Of a DNA stretch of 64,000 bases, positions 1-7,905 are shown piece after piece. The notes beneath the pieces are model-generated. The model made no database searches, had not been told where the DNA came from, and saw nothing but the letters and a program-made list of their open reading frames with translations. Source of the stretch: Flavobacterium sp. KMS. Lineage in GTDB: Bacteria > Bacteroidota > Bacteroidia > Flavobacteriales > Flavobacteriaceae. The position numbers and the translations under genes are program-made. The DNA lies in the NCBI RefSeq assembly GCF_000813005.1, contig NZ_JSYP01000012.1, forward strand, positions 62,001-126,000, read 5' to 3'. Position 1 is the first letter of the stretch, and the number at the start of each line of letters is the position of its first letter.

Positions 1-608
1 ACAACTGTTCCTCCTGCAAAATCAAGCACACCCATCTTAAAGAAAATACCTTCAGGATGCCATGTCATATGTGCCAAAGGAGAGTATATAACTAGTATAA
101 ATAAAACCATGAATAATAAATATGCCCAAAAACGAACACGTTCTGCAAACGCGCCTGTTATTAAAGCGGGAGTTATAATGGCAAATTTTGCCTGAAATAA
201 TGCAAATAGCATAAACGGAATAGTAGGGGCAAGACTCCATGCAGTATTGGTGCCTACACCTTGAAAAAATAAATTAGAAGTTGGATCGCCTATAACTCCT
301 CCTATTGTTGGACCAAAGGCTAGCCCGAAGGCAACGACAACCCATAAAATGGTTACAATTACCATTGCCATAAAACTTTGCAGCATGGTACTAATTACGT
401 TTTTCTTGCCAACCATACCTCCGTAAAAGAAACCTAATCCTGGAGTCATTAATAATACAAATGCAGTTGCAACAATCATCCAGGCAGTATCGCCAGTATC
501 AAACTTTACAGCTTCGTTTGGAATAGGGCTATCGGACAGGATAAAATTAGAGAGAAAGGTTAATACCAAAATCGTGATTAGAATCACAGTTAAAATAATT
601 TTTCGCAT
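1..608 (-). CDS. amt: Ammonium transporter (Amt family), N-terminal part, cut by window edge
   Basis: The gene starts at an ATG whose complement is at 606-608 and runs off the left edge, so only about 202 residues are visible. It would move ammonium across the inner membrane. After an N-terminal hydrophobic segment come the typical Amt stretches: DTAWMIVATAFVLLMTPGLG followed by FFYGGMVGKKN, then FAERVRFWAYLLF, and YSPLAHMTWHPEG, which holds the pore histidine of the first Amt histidine pair. At least five hydrophobic membrane segments are visible. The C-terminal half lies outside the window, so a fused regulatory domain cannot be excluded. No glnK/glnB gene is seen upstream; one may lie downstream, beyond the edge. 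The family call is secure. Confidence 0.93.
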   Translation of the reverse strand, partial: MRKIILTVILITILVLTFLSNFILSDSPIPNEAVKFDTGDTAWMIVATAFVLLMTPGLGFFYGGMVGKKNVISTMLQSFMAMVIVTILWVVVAFGLAFGPTIGGVIGDPTSNLFFQGVGTNTAWSLAPTIPFMLFALFQAKFAIITPALITGAFAERVRFWAYLLFMVLFILVIYSPLAHMTWHPEGIFFKMGVLDFAGGTV

Positions 609-892
609 AGTTGGTTAGTTTTAAATTTCGATAAAAGTATAAAATGATTTAATACCCCATTAAAAAATAGTATTTACTGTTTAATTTTTGTTAAATTTTC
701 ATTTTGACCCCCTTAATTTTGATGGTAGTAATTAAAAACTATGCTAAAATTGAATTTTATGAATGGCAAAATTTATGAATGCTGAGTTTGAAGATTAAGA
801 TTTAATTAAAATTGTCAGTTTTGTTTTATGACATCAAAAAACATTATCTGATTCTAAGAGTTTATTATTTTATGTAAGGTATTCTAAATAAA
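609..892. other. AT-rich intergenic region upstream of amt
   Basis: This stretch separates the divergently placed start of the ammonium transporter from the terminator of the S41 peptidase gene. It is very AT-rich and must hold the amt promoter, but I see no convincing TTTG/TAnnTTTG pair, no open frame of coding appearance and no RNA-like fold. Confidence 0.4.
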
Positions 893-927
893 AAAGGGAC
901 TAAATGAAGTGTACATTTAGTCCCTTT
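893..927 (-). terminator. Stem-loop terminator of the S41 peptidase gene
   Basis: A perfect 14-bp inverted repeat (893-906 with 914-927) has a 7-nt loop and is flanked by A/T runs. It lies 18 bp past the stop codon of the minus-strand peptidase gene. Confidence 0.85.
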
Positions 928-944
928 GTATTACGGTATAAAAA

Positions 945-2381
945 TTATTTTCCTTTTAAAACACTTTCATAGCGTTTTGTTAATCCTTCCAGATAAGGAG
1001 CTTTAATTTCTGTAGCAATTTCTACAGATTTTTTTAAAGCTATTATGGCGTTACTTTTCTTTCCGTTTTGTTCCAGAAGATCACCGTATTTTAAAAAGGC
1101 AATAGGCGATTTTGGATACAACTCGGTATTGCTCTTTAAGATGGATTCGGTAATAAAAGGCTTTGTCTTTGTGTATTGTGAAGCTAATGCATCAATATCA
1201 TCTTCTTTGTATAAGTTCGATTCAGTTAATTTTTTTACAGCATTAAATATTTGCTGATCCATTTTAGCATAATCACCTTCGTTAAGAGGTTTCGTTTGTT
1301 GATCCACAGTTTTTTGTAGTTCCAAATAAAGATTCTTAGATTCAGCAGCCTTTTTATTTCTGTAATCAAAAGCAGTTTTTTGCGCCAGTTCTACAGCTTT
1401 ATCATAAGCCATATCTGGAGTAGTTTTGTATTCTGGAATTACACCAATACCTTCCCAGTTTGTTTTTGTAATTGGGTTTATTCCAGTTCCAGTAGGAACG
1501 AATATTTCTAATCGACTGTTAATTTCATAGGGTTCGCCAGGATTAGCTCCTCCACCAGTTGTTTCTCCAACTAGTGTTGCTCTTTTTTGGGTTTGCATAT
1601 TATAGCTGAATTCTTCGGCTCCCGAAAAAGTTTTTGGACTAGTAATAATGAATAATGGAACATCAATCAATTTTTTTCCGTTTACTTCTTTTACCCAAAA
1701 TTCCTCAGTAAAATTATCTTTTCTAAAATATAAGGTGTTTAGTAATATAGGATCTTTGAAAAAATAACTACATAAATATTGAACAGTTTTTGGACTACCA
1801 CCTCCATTATTTCTTAAATCAATAATAATAGCATCGGCATTTTCTAGTAAGCGCATATAAGAATCGATTGTTTGATCGGTTTCGTGTATGAAATTATTAT
1901 ATTTAATATATCCTACATTGCTATCAATTAGTTTGGCTTCTCTAAAGCCATTTGCTAGTTTGCGATTGTCGGTGTAATTGTGTAGGTAAATTTCATAAGA
2001 ATCTTTATTTAAGTCTTTCTTCTCCTCAACAGGAGGAATAAATTTAGGCCAAATCCCAAGATGCTTATCATTATTAATAAATCGTACTTCTTTTGTTAAT
2101 GCTACTGCAAAAGAGTCTAATAAATCATACTTTTTAAATTTACCTTCTTTATATGCGGCTTTTAAATGATTTCCAATTAATTTGGCTTTATCAGGAAATA
2201 TATAATTTACTTGTAATAAAGAATCGATTTTTAAAACAGTTTCTTTCTTGAATTTCTCCGTAATTGTTTTTTGTTGAGCGCTTGCATTTATTGTGAAAAC
2301 AAAGAACAGTATTAGAAGAAAAATATGTCTGTGATTAAAATAAGAAATCTTGCTTTTTGAAGGGGGGAATTTGTTTTTCAT
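945..2381 (-). CDS. Exported S41 family peptidase with C-terminal TPR-like tail
   Basis: This 478-residue protein begins with a signal peptide (hydrophobic stretch about residues 19-34, ending in ASAQQ), so it acts in the periplasm or on the cell surface. The core matches the tail-specific/IRBP-like serine peptidase family S41: IIIDLRNNGGGSP around residue 185-197, the nucleophile serine in the motif SPKTFSGAEEF (about Ser253), and GETTGGGANPG around 272. No PDZ domain is obvious. The last ~60 residues (LYPKSPIAFLKYGDLLEQNG) look like a single TPR-like helix pair, which may help substrate or partner binding. It stands alone, with its own terminator. A second, distinct S41 peptidase lies at 7906-9330. 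The physiological substrate cannot be told from sequence. Confidence 0.88.
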   Translation of the reverse strand: MKNKFPPSKSKISYFNHRHIFLLILFFVFTINASAQQKTITEKFKKETVLKIDSLLQVNYIFPDKAKLIGNHLKAAYKEGKFKKYDLLDSFAVALTKEVRFINNDKHLGIWPKFIPPVEEKKDLNKDSYEIYLHNYTDNRKLANGFREAKLIDSNVGYIKYNNFIHETDQTIDSYMRLLENADAIIIDLRNNGGGSPKTVQYLCSYFFKDPILLNTLYFRKDNFTEEFWVKEVNGKKLIDVPLFIITSPKTFSGAEEFSYNMQTQKRATLVGETTGGGANPGEPYEINSRLEIFVPTGTGINPITKTNWEGIGVIPEYKTTPDMAYDKAVELAQKTAFDYRNKKAAESKNLYLELQKTVDQQTKPLNEGDYAKMDQQIFNAVKKLTESNLYKEDDIDALASQYTKTKPFITESILKSNTELYPKSPIAFLKYGDLLEQNGKKSNAIIALKKSVEIATEIKAPYLEGLTKRYESVLKGK

Positions 2382-2432
2382 GATTAGGTTGGTTTGATTG
2401 TTGATTTATAGTTTGTTATACGAATATAAGAA

Positions 2433-3143
2433 TTAAATAGAAAATTCAATTATCAAAGGTTTGTGATCGCTATACTTAGTCCAATCTTTGTAATTTCCAA
2501 TTTCAACATTTTTTAGAGTGTCAATAAAATAGGATGATGCGAAGCAATAATCTACATGATAAGGTTTGTTTTCATGGCGATATAAATATAAAGTAGGATG
2601 ATCTTCTTTTCCTTGTATTTGGTTGTGGAATTTATGATAAGTACTAAAAATATTTTTAGATTCCAGCATACTTACAACAGTTGAGTGATTCCCCTCCCGA
2701 CGTGGTTTATCCCAAATTGTATTACTATTAAAATCTCCAATTAAAATAATTTTAGGGTTTAATAAAAGTTCTTCATAATAATTTATTGCTTTCCAAACCT
2801 GAGTCACATATTGTCCATCTTTATCTTCTGGATTATTTGCCCAAATGGCAAACAAAATAAAATCTGTTTTTCCACCTGTAACAGATATTGGTAAAACATT
2901 TTTGAAATCCTGATTATGACATTTTAGTAATTTAATTTTGTATTCCCTATAAGAAAAGACTCCAAGCCCTTTATGCTGATTTTTTCCATACCAAATAATA
3001 TCTGTTGGAGCTATTTGCTCCGTAAAATTTATTTTTTTTGGATTTTCACATTCGGGGATGATTAAAAGATCTGGATTATATTCTAGAATAAAATCAATTT
3101 TTTTTCGAAAAGCCATATTACAATTCCAAGTTATAATTTTCAT
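2433..3143 (-). CDS. Endonuclease/exonuclease/phosphatase family protein
   Basis: The 236-residue protein has the metal-dependent EEP fold of DNase I and inositol phosphatases: ITWNCNM at the N terminus, the metal-binding glutamate in IIPECE (about residue 31), the ILIGDFNSNT motif about residues 135-144, and the terminal catalytic YSDHKPLIIEF near residue 226. There is no signal peptide, so it is probably cytoplasmic. The length is near the minimum for a bare EEP domain. Such proteins cleave phosphodiester or phosphomonoester bonds in nucleic acids or lipids; the substrate here is not evident. It is transcribed in the same direction as the S41 gene, 51 bp upstream of it, but the functions do not suggest a shared pathway. 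Confidence 0.85.
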   Translation of the reverse strand: MKIITWNCNMAFRKKIDFILEYNPDLLIIPECENPKKINFTEQIAPTDIIWYGKNQHKGLGVFSYREYKIKLLKCHNQDFKNVLPISVTGGKTDFILFAIWANNPEDKDGQYVTQVWKAINYYEELLLNPKIILIGDFNSNTIWDKPRREGNHSTVVSMLESKNIFSTYHKFHNQIQGKEDHPTLYLYRHENKPYHVDYCFASSYFIDTLKNVEIGNYKDWTKYSDHKPLIIEFSI

Positions 3144-3446
3144 TGTTATTTTAGACTTTTGTTAAAGTTTCTGTGAGAATATATTACCGCTAATATATAA
3201 TTTTATTGTAAATCATTTATAAATAATAAGTTACTCTGTTTTTTTAATATAATTGAAGTTATAATAAAGAATAGGACTTTTTTATTAGTGATGAATCAAT
3301 GCGAAGTATTAATTTTTATGGTAATGTCACAAGTTAAATATTTCAAAATGGGAAGTAGATTTATAATTGCATCTTTTAAATTTGTTAAGCTCGAAATTAT
3401 TTGAGAAACAAAAGTTGTCAAAATTTAATCATTATTAGAAGCAAAA
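3144..3446. other. Intergenic region between divergent genes
   Basis: About 300 bp of AT-rich sequence lies between the divergent EEP and RidA-like genes and must contain both promoters. I see no clean TAnnTTTG element, no repeat and no RNA fold that I would defend. Confidence 0.35.
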
Positions 3447-3854
3447 ATGAGTGAAAACAATAAGATAAAAGCAGTAACAAGGTCAAATCCAAGTACATTA
3501 TCAGCTCCAGTTGGTAATTATTCTCATGTTACGAAGATATCAGGTAATGCAGATATTTATACTTTTTCTGGTCAGATAGGTACAAGTAAAGAAGGAGATT
3601 TGCCAGATAATTTTAACGAACAAGTAGTTAATACTTTTCAGAATATAAAAGCTGTCCTGGAAAGTCAGGAATTGGTAGCCGATGATGTTATCAAGGTAAA
3701 TATCTGGGCAACTCAAGAAATAGATTGGGATGCTTTTTATGCTGTATGGAATGCATTTTTTGGAGAAGTATATCCGTCAATGACTGTTGGATATATTACT
3801 GCTTTGGGATTACCAGAGATTAAATTAGAAATCGAAATCTGGGCTGCAAAATAG
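3447..3854 (+). CDS. RidA/YjgF/UK114 family protein lacking the catalytic arginine
   Basis: This 135-residue protein has the single chorismate-mutase-like domain of the Rid family: YTFSGQIGTSKEG early, then NTFQNIKAVLESQELVADDVIKVNIW, and the closing LPEIKLEIEIWAAK. Archetypal RidA deaminates reactive enamine/imine intermediates from PLP enzymes, using an arginine in a motif of the type ARSCVEV. At the equivalent place here the sequence is YPSMTVGYITALGLP, with no arginine, so imine deaminase activity is doubtful and the protein belongs to one of the less known Rid subfamilies (inference). The ATG at 3447 follows an AT-rich leader. The gene is followed by a strong terminator and has no operon partners; a PLP-dependent racemase is encoded about 650 bp further on but on the other strand. 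Confidence 0.85.
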   Translation: MSENNKIKAVTRSNPSTLSAPVGNYSHVTKISGNADIYTFSGQIGTSKEGDLPDNFNEQVVNTFQNIKAVLESQELVADDVIKVNIWATQEIDWDAFYAVWNAFFGEVYPSMTVGYITALGLPEIKLEIEIWAAK

Positions 3855-3871
3855 AGATACTGAGGCAGAAA

Positions 3872-3912
3872 TAAATAAAAAACGAGATGATTATCATCTC
3901 GTTTTTTATTTA
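3872..3912. terminator. Bidirectional stem-loop terminator
   Basis: A perfect 19-bp inverted repeat (3872-3890 with 3894-3912) with a 3-nt loop lies between the convergent RidA-like and DUF2255 genes. The outer part is A-rich on one arm and T-rich on the other, so it can end transcription from both sides. Confidence 0.9.
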
Positions 3913-3954
3913 TTTTAATTAGATAGTATTCATTATTATACTCATAATTGATAT

Positions 3955-4329
3955 TTACAAAACTATAAATTCCATAGTTTTTGCAATATGTTCCTCTTTA
4001 ATTATTCCGTGAGCGTAAAAAGAATTATCACCTGAATCGTACTTTTTTAAGTAGGCTTCGTTTATTTTTTTGTTGAGCAAGGCGATATCTTTTGGTATAA
4101 CAGCAGATATTTTAATAACTCTTTCTCCGCATTTTATTTCTCCATCAGCATCTTTTAGGAATGTATTGTACCAACTTCTTTCAGCAAAACCCCATGATCT
4201 TGCAAATATTCTATTATCAACGGTAACCATCCAAATATTAAGGAAGTTTGGTCTTTCATTTCCCGCTTTTATCCCAATAAGATTGTTGTTCTCAATAAAA
4301 TCGATTGTTTCAGTATCAAAGTTTTTCAT
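3955..4329 (-). CDS. DUF2255 family protein
   Basis: The small cytoplasmic protein (124 residues) carries VDNRIFARSWGFAERSWYNTFLKDADGEI in its middle part, a pattern typical of the DUF2255 family, where an aromatic/arginine-rich stretch reads as part of a small flavin-reductase-like beta barrel. The family has no settled function. There is no signal peptide or membrane segment. It is a monocistronic gene followed by the terminator at 3872-3912. The family name is recalled from pattern recognition and was not checked by a profile search. Confidence 0.6.
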   Translation of the reverse strand: MKNFDTETIDFIENNNLIGIKAGNERPNFLNIWMVTVDNRIFARSWGFAERSWYNTFLKDADGEIKCGERVIKISAVIPKDIALLNKKINEAYLKKYDSGDNSFYAHGIIKEEHIAKTMEFIVL

Positions 4330-4498
4330 ATTGTTGTGCTAAAATTATATTTTATATAAGATTGTAAATAAAAGTATTTACTAACGAATATTTTGCACCA
4401 TTTGATAGAATCGAGTTATTTACAGATAGCATTATAATATTATTAAATTGCGATTACTATTATATAATTTTATACATAATTATTTTACAAAGAATTAT

Positions 4499-5572
4499 CT
4501 ACTCTATAGTTTTTTCGATATAATCGGAGTTTAAAAGATACAGTGCACCCATATATTTAATGTTAAACGATACTAAGTCGCCTACTTTATATTTCTTTTT
4601 AGACTTAGAAATATCGATAACCAACATATCCGAGCTGGCATCGACAATGCTTATTTCGGCATCATCAGATTCTAAATATTGAGGTTGCATATCGAGTAAA
4701 CCAATATCCAGAATTGCACGTAAAGAAGTGCCGCCAAAATCTTCGGTATCATTCATAGAAAAAGTATTTCCTGCTACATTTTCGCCTAATTCCCCCGTTG
4801 GGATATCTGGTTTTTCGGTTATTTCGATAATTTCCGTATAAAGTTTGAATACATCGTTGTGCATTCCTTCAATAGTTTCTCCAGTAAACAAATCTTTCCC
4901 AAAGAATAATGCTTCACCAATCCTGAAATGGTTAACCTCCATAGGTCTTGCATTCTTTATTATTAAAGGCAATGCTACTGAAGTTCCGCCAGAAACCCAC
5001 GGGATGCTAATATCAAATTTAGCTTCGATAAGTTGTTTGTATAAACTTAACTGAATCAGTTTGTCCTGAGTAGGCATTACGCCACTCAAGCAATTAAGGT
5101 TTGTACCAATACCAAGAACTTCAATATTAGGCAGACTAAAAACTTGTCCGTAAAATTCAACTAAATCTTCGCCCATTACGCCCTCGCGTAAATCTCCCAT
5201 TTCAATCATAATAATGATTTTATGGATTTTATTTTGTTTCTGCGCTTCGTTAGAAAGCATTTGTATCGTATAAATCTCAGTGTTAAAACTAACATCGGCA
5301 TATTTTACAATGCTTGCGATACTTCGCTTTGCAGGAGGTTTAATATATACGGTTTGAATATTTGGGTCTAATGATTTAATTTTTCTTAGATTACTAACCC
5401 TCGAATCATGAATTTCGGTAACACCCAAAGCAATTATTTCTTTAAGATATATTTTATTACCGCATAAAAGCTTAGATACAACACCCCACTTAATATTTTT
5501 GGAAATAAAAATGTTGTTCAGAAAAGTATAATTCTCCTCTAGTTTTTTGCGGTATAATTTGATGAATGCCAT
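4499..5572 (-). CDS. Ornithine racemase-like / alanine racemase family PLP enzyme
   Basis: This 357-residue cytoplasmic protein is a fold-type III PLP enzyme. The PLP lysine is in VVSKLLCGN (about Lys34); GDLREG (about 126-131), GIGTNLNCLSGVMP, PWVSGGTSVALP and the C-terminal VDASSDMLVIDISKSKKKYK follow in the order seen in clostridial ornithine racemase (Orr), whose corresponding sequences I recall as IIMVDLGDLREG and GASSDHLIVDVSDS. It is clearly nearer to that group than to classical Alr. Likely activity is interconversion of L- and D- forms of ornithine or a similar basic amino acid, but the substrate is inferred. It lies 41 bp after the GNAT acetyltransferase gene in the same direction, so the two are probably cotranscribed. 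Confidence 0.75.
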   Translation of the reverse strand: MAFIKLYRKKLEENYTFLNNIFISKNIKWGVVSKLLCGNKIYLKEIIALGVTEIHDSRVSNLRKIKSLDPNIQTVYIKPPAKRSIASIVKYADVSFNTEIYTIQMLSNEAQKQNKIHKIIIMIEMGDLREGVMGEDLVEFYGQVFSLPNIEVLGIGTNLNCLSGVMPTQDKLIQLSLYKQLIEAKFDISIPWVSGGTSVALPLIIKNARPMEVNHFRIGEALFFGKDLFTGETIEGMHNDVFKLYTEIIEITEKPDIPTGELGENVAGNTFSMNDTEDFGGTSLRAILDIGLLDMQPQYLESDDAEISIVDASSDMLVIDISKSKKKYKVGDLVSFNIKYMGALYLLNSDYIEKTIE

Positions 5573-5613
5573 TGCGTTCTTTTCTTTTTTTTAATTGAAA
5601 TACTAGTTGAGGT

Positions 5614-6048
5614 TTATTTAATTAAACGCATTTCTAGGTATTTATTTGTAAAGCCTAGTTTCTCGTATAGAATTTTAGCAGGATTGTCTGGCTCAACATG
5701 CAATGCAATATTTCCTTCGGCAGTATCAATTACTTTTTGCATTAATTTCTTTCCGTAGCCTTTTCCTCTCTGGCTTTTGTCGACTGCTATATATACCAAT
5801 ATATTTTCGGGAATATAATCTTTCATTCCTGTATGGTTTAGGACACAAGCACCTACAATATTTTCTTCTTCTATTGCAAGAACAATTTTTCCGCCTTTTG
5901 CAGGGTTCATTACATATGCGATAGCTTTTAATATATCTTCGATTGTATCGCCATATTGTTCCAGATGAGTATGAAGAAATTTAGCGATTAATTCATTAGT
6001 AAATGTTTTATCCTCTCCTTGTTCAGGAGTAATTATTTTGAATTCCAT
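5614..6048 (-). CDS. GNAT family N-acetyltransferase
   Basis: A 144-residue single GNAT domain. The acetyl-CoA binding motif A is visible as VYIAVDKSQRGKGYGKKLMQ (R/Q-x-x-G-x-G/A type), followed by ALHVEPDNPAKILYEKLGF, the usual motif B region with the substrate-side aromatic residue. It would transfer an acetyl group to an amine of a small molecule or protein. It is the first gene of a likely two-gene operon with the ornithine racemase-like enzyme 41 bp downstream, so a basic amino acid is a reasonable substrate guess. There is no signal peptide. Confidence 0.85.
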   Translation of the reverse strand: MEFKIITPEQGEDKTFTNELIAKFLHTHLEQYGDTIEDILKAIAYVMNPAKGGKIVLAIEEENIVGACVLNHTGMKDYIPENILVYIAVDKSQRGKGYGKKLMQKVIDTAEGNIALHVEPDNPAKILYEKLGFTNKYLEMRLIK

Positions 6049-6690
6049 TTTGTTATTCTTTTTAGATTATTGTGCCCGATTATGAAATTTTTTCGATAGG
6101 CAAAAGATGCAATATGAATTGCAAATTGGTATGTTTTTTAGTCAGATTCCTGATTGGTAAAATCGCATTTGATAAAATGTGCAAATGTGTTTTTTGACTA
6201 AAAAATGATAGATATTTTTGCAATTTAAGGAAAAATAACCGAAAATTGGCAAAAAGAACCCGCTTATTTTGTTTTGGACAAATAGTAAGCGGGTCGATTT
6301 TGTTGTTTTTGGAGGGTGAAAAATATAATCTGTGGCATTAAATTAACCGTAGAGTTGGCAAAGGATTACGCAAAGACCGCAAAGTTTAAGAATCCTCTTA
6401 AATTTTTAAGTTCGTGGTAAAAACGCTTTTTAAGTAAGAAATGAATTTGTGGAAATTAGTGAAATTTGTGGTTGTTTTTTTTGAAATCTTTTAATCCTTT
6501 TAATCTGTGGCAGTAAATTAACCGCAGAGTTCGCAAAGATTTTCGCAAAGGTCGCAAAGTTTGAATCTTTTTAATCTGTGGCTAAAAAAACATTAAACTT
6601 TATCAAAACAATACTTAATTTTTCTTAATCTCTTAATGGTAAAGAAATCCTTTTAATTTTTTTAAATCCGAGAAATAAAATAAAGTTTAT
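6049..6690. repeat. Intergenic region with dispersed cgcaaag-type repeats
   Basis: No gene is seen in this 640-bp stretch. A hairpin (9 bp arms 6258-6266 and 6286-6294, followed by a T-rich run) may be a terminator or a mobile hairpin. Two related copies of a dispersed element lie at 6327-6387 and 6502-6562: each starts with aatctgtggca, continues with a taaccg(t/c)agagtt core and ends in three spaced cgcaaag-like words. A partial third start is at about 6573. The same word family appears at 46767-46857 and 60961-61107. Confidence 0.75.
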
Positions 6691-7290
6691 TTAGTTATTT
6701 TTCTTCGTGAGAATTCCTTTTTCTACACTTTCGTTAATTAAATTTTCGGCATAATTCCAGATTGTATCAGAGCCTTCTTGAATCACTTTTTTCTTTTCGT
6801 GAACTTTCTCGTAATCTACATTAAATTCTCTCCAGGTTCCACCATTATTAGATGTGTTTTGCAAAAGAGGTTCTAGCCTGTCCATAGATTTTGCAAATTT
6901 TGCTTCATTGGTTAAGCCAGCCTCAAATTCTTCCCAAATTGCAATAAACTCCTGAGCTTGTTCTTTTGGCAAAAGACCAAAAATTCGTTCAGCAGCAATA
7001 CGTTCTTCATCGGTATTATCGTGACTTTTTGTGGTGTCATAAATAAAAGTATCACCAGCATCAATCTCTACAATGTCGTGTATTAAAACCATTTTAAGGA
7101 CTTTAAGAACATCTATAGGTACGTTCGAATGTTCTGCTAATACAATTGTCATCATAGCCAAATGCCAGCTATGCTCAGCATCATTTTCATTTCTGTCGCT
7201 ATTGAATAATTTAGTTTTGCGCTGAATGTATTTTACCTTATCAATCTCTTTAATGAAATCTATTTGTTTTAATAAACTATCAGTTTGCAT
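6691..7290 (-). CDS. HD domain hydrolase, HDDC2/YfbR-like
   Basis: The protein belongs to the small HD hydrolases that act as nucleoside 5'-monophosphatases. From the chosen start (ATG at 7288-7290; 199 residues) the metal ligands read AEHSWHLA (His40), LIHDIVEIDAGDT (His71-Asp72) and SMDRLEPLLQN for the last aspartate. The open frame extends upstream only to a TTG at 7323, and the intervening residues LLSLHNLKNTK do not look like family sequence, so the internal ATG is preferred. Likely role: dephosphorylation of deoxynucleoside 5'-monophosphates in the cytoplasm (from family knowledge). It is not obviously in an operon. Confidence 0.8.
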   Translation of the reverse strand: MQTDSLLKQIDFIKEIDKVKYIQRKTKLFNSDRNENDAEHSWHLAMMTIVLAEHSNVPIDVLKVLKMVLIHDIVEIDAGDTFIYDTTKSHDNTDEERIAAERIFGLLPKEQAQEFIAIWEEFEAGLTNEAKFAKSMDRLEPLLQNTSNNGGTWREFNVDYEKVHEKKKVIQEGSDTIWNYAENLINESVEKGILTKKNN

Positions 7291-7365
7291 CTTGGTGTTT
7301 TTTAAGTTGTGTAATGATAACAAAGTTATTAAAATCAGCGATAGGACCGTGTTAACTATTTAGGT

Positions 7366-7878
7366 CTAGTCATTTTTCATGCTGTCATGTCCGTAACTAA
7401 TGATCCTCGAGATTCTCCATTCTCCATCTTTATGCTGCCAAACATGAATAAATTTATAAGTTCCGCTTGGTTTTTCCTTTTCACCTTTATTTGTATGATA
7501 AAAATGATGAACGGCTATTTCGACAGCACCATAATTTTTAATTGGATAAACTTCTAAGCTACTTTCTACAAGTTCTCTTCTAATATTACTTCCTCTTGCA
7601 CACATTTCCTTAAATGAGGCTAATTCGCTTTTAAACGAAGTTGTTAAACCTCCAAGATCATGGTAAAATTCTAAATCATCTACAAAAAACTTTTTGTAAG
7701 CTACAGTATCACATCTATTAAAAGCTGCAAATAAAGTACTATCGGCTTTTTTAATTTCGTAATATAACTCACTTTTCAATTCAGGAGTATTCTTTTTTAA
7801 TTTTTTGACTTTTTGAGCAAAAGTTGAACTTATAGAAAGAATGGAAAGTAGTAAAAGAACAAGGATTTTATTCGACAT
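7366..7878 (-). CDS. Exported NTF2-like (DUF4440/SnoaL-type) protein
   Basis: The 170-residue protein starts with a clear signal peptide (MSNKILVLLLLSILSISSTFAQ). The rest fits the cone-shaped NTF2 fold as used by DUF4440 proteins: ADSTLFAAFNRCDTVAYKKFFVDDLEFYHD in the first half and HVWQHKDGEWRISRIISYGHD at the end. Family members bind or isomerise small molecules, or are only scaffolds; no catalytic residues stand out. It is 27 bp downstream of the S41 peptidase gene on the same strand and probably cotranscribed with it, which would put both in the periplasm. Confidence 0.8.
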   Translation of the reverse strand: MSNKILVLLLLSILSISSTFAQKVKKLKKNTPELKSELYYEIKKADSTLFAAFNRCDTVAYKKFFVDDLEFYHDLGGLTTSFKSELASFKEMCARGSNIRRELVESSLEVYPIKNYGAVEIAVHHFYHTNKGEKEKPSGTYKFIHVWQHKDGEWRISRIISYGHDSMKND

Positions 7879-7905
7879 CTTTTTTTGTTTTGGAATTAGA
7901 TTGAA

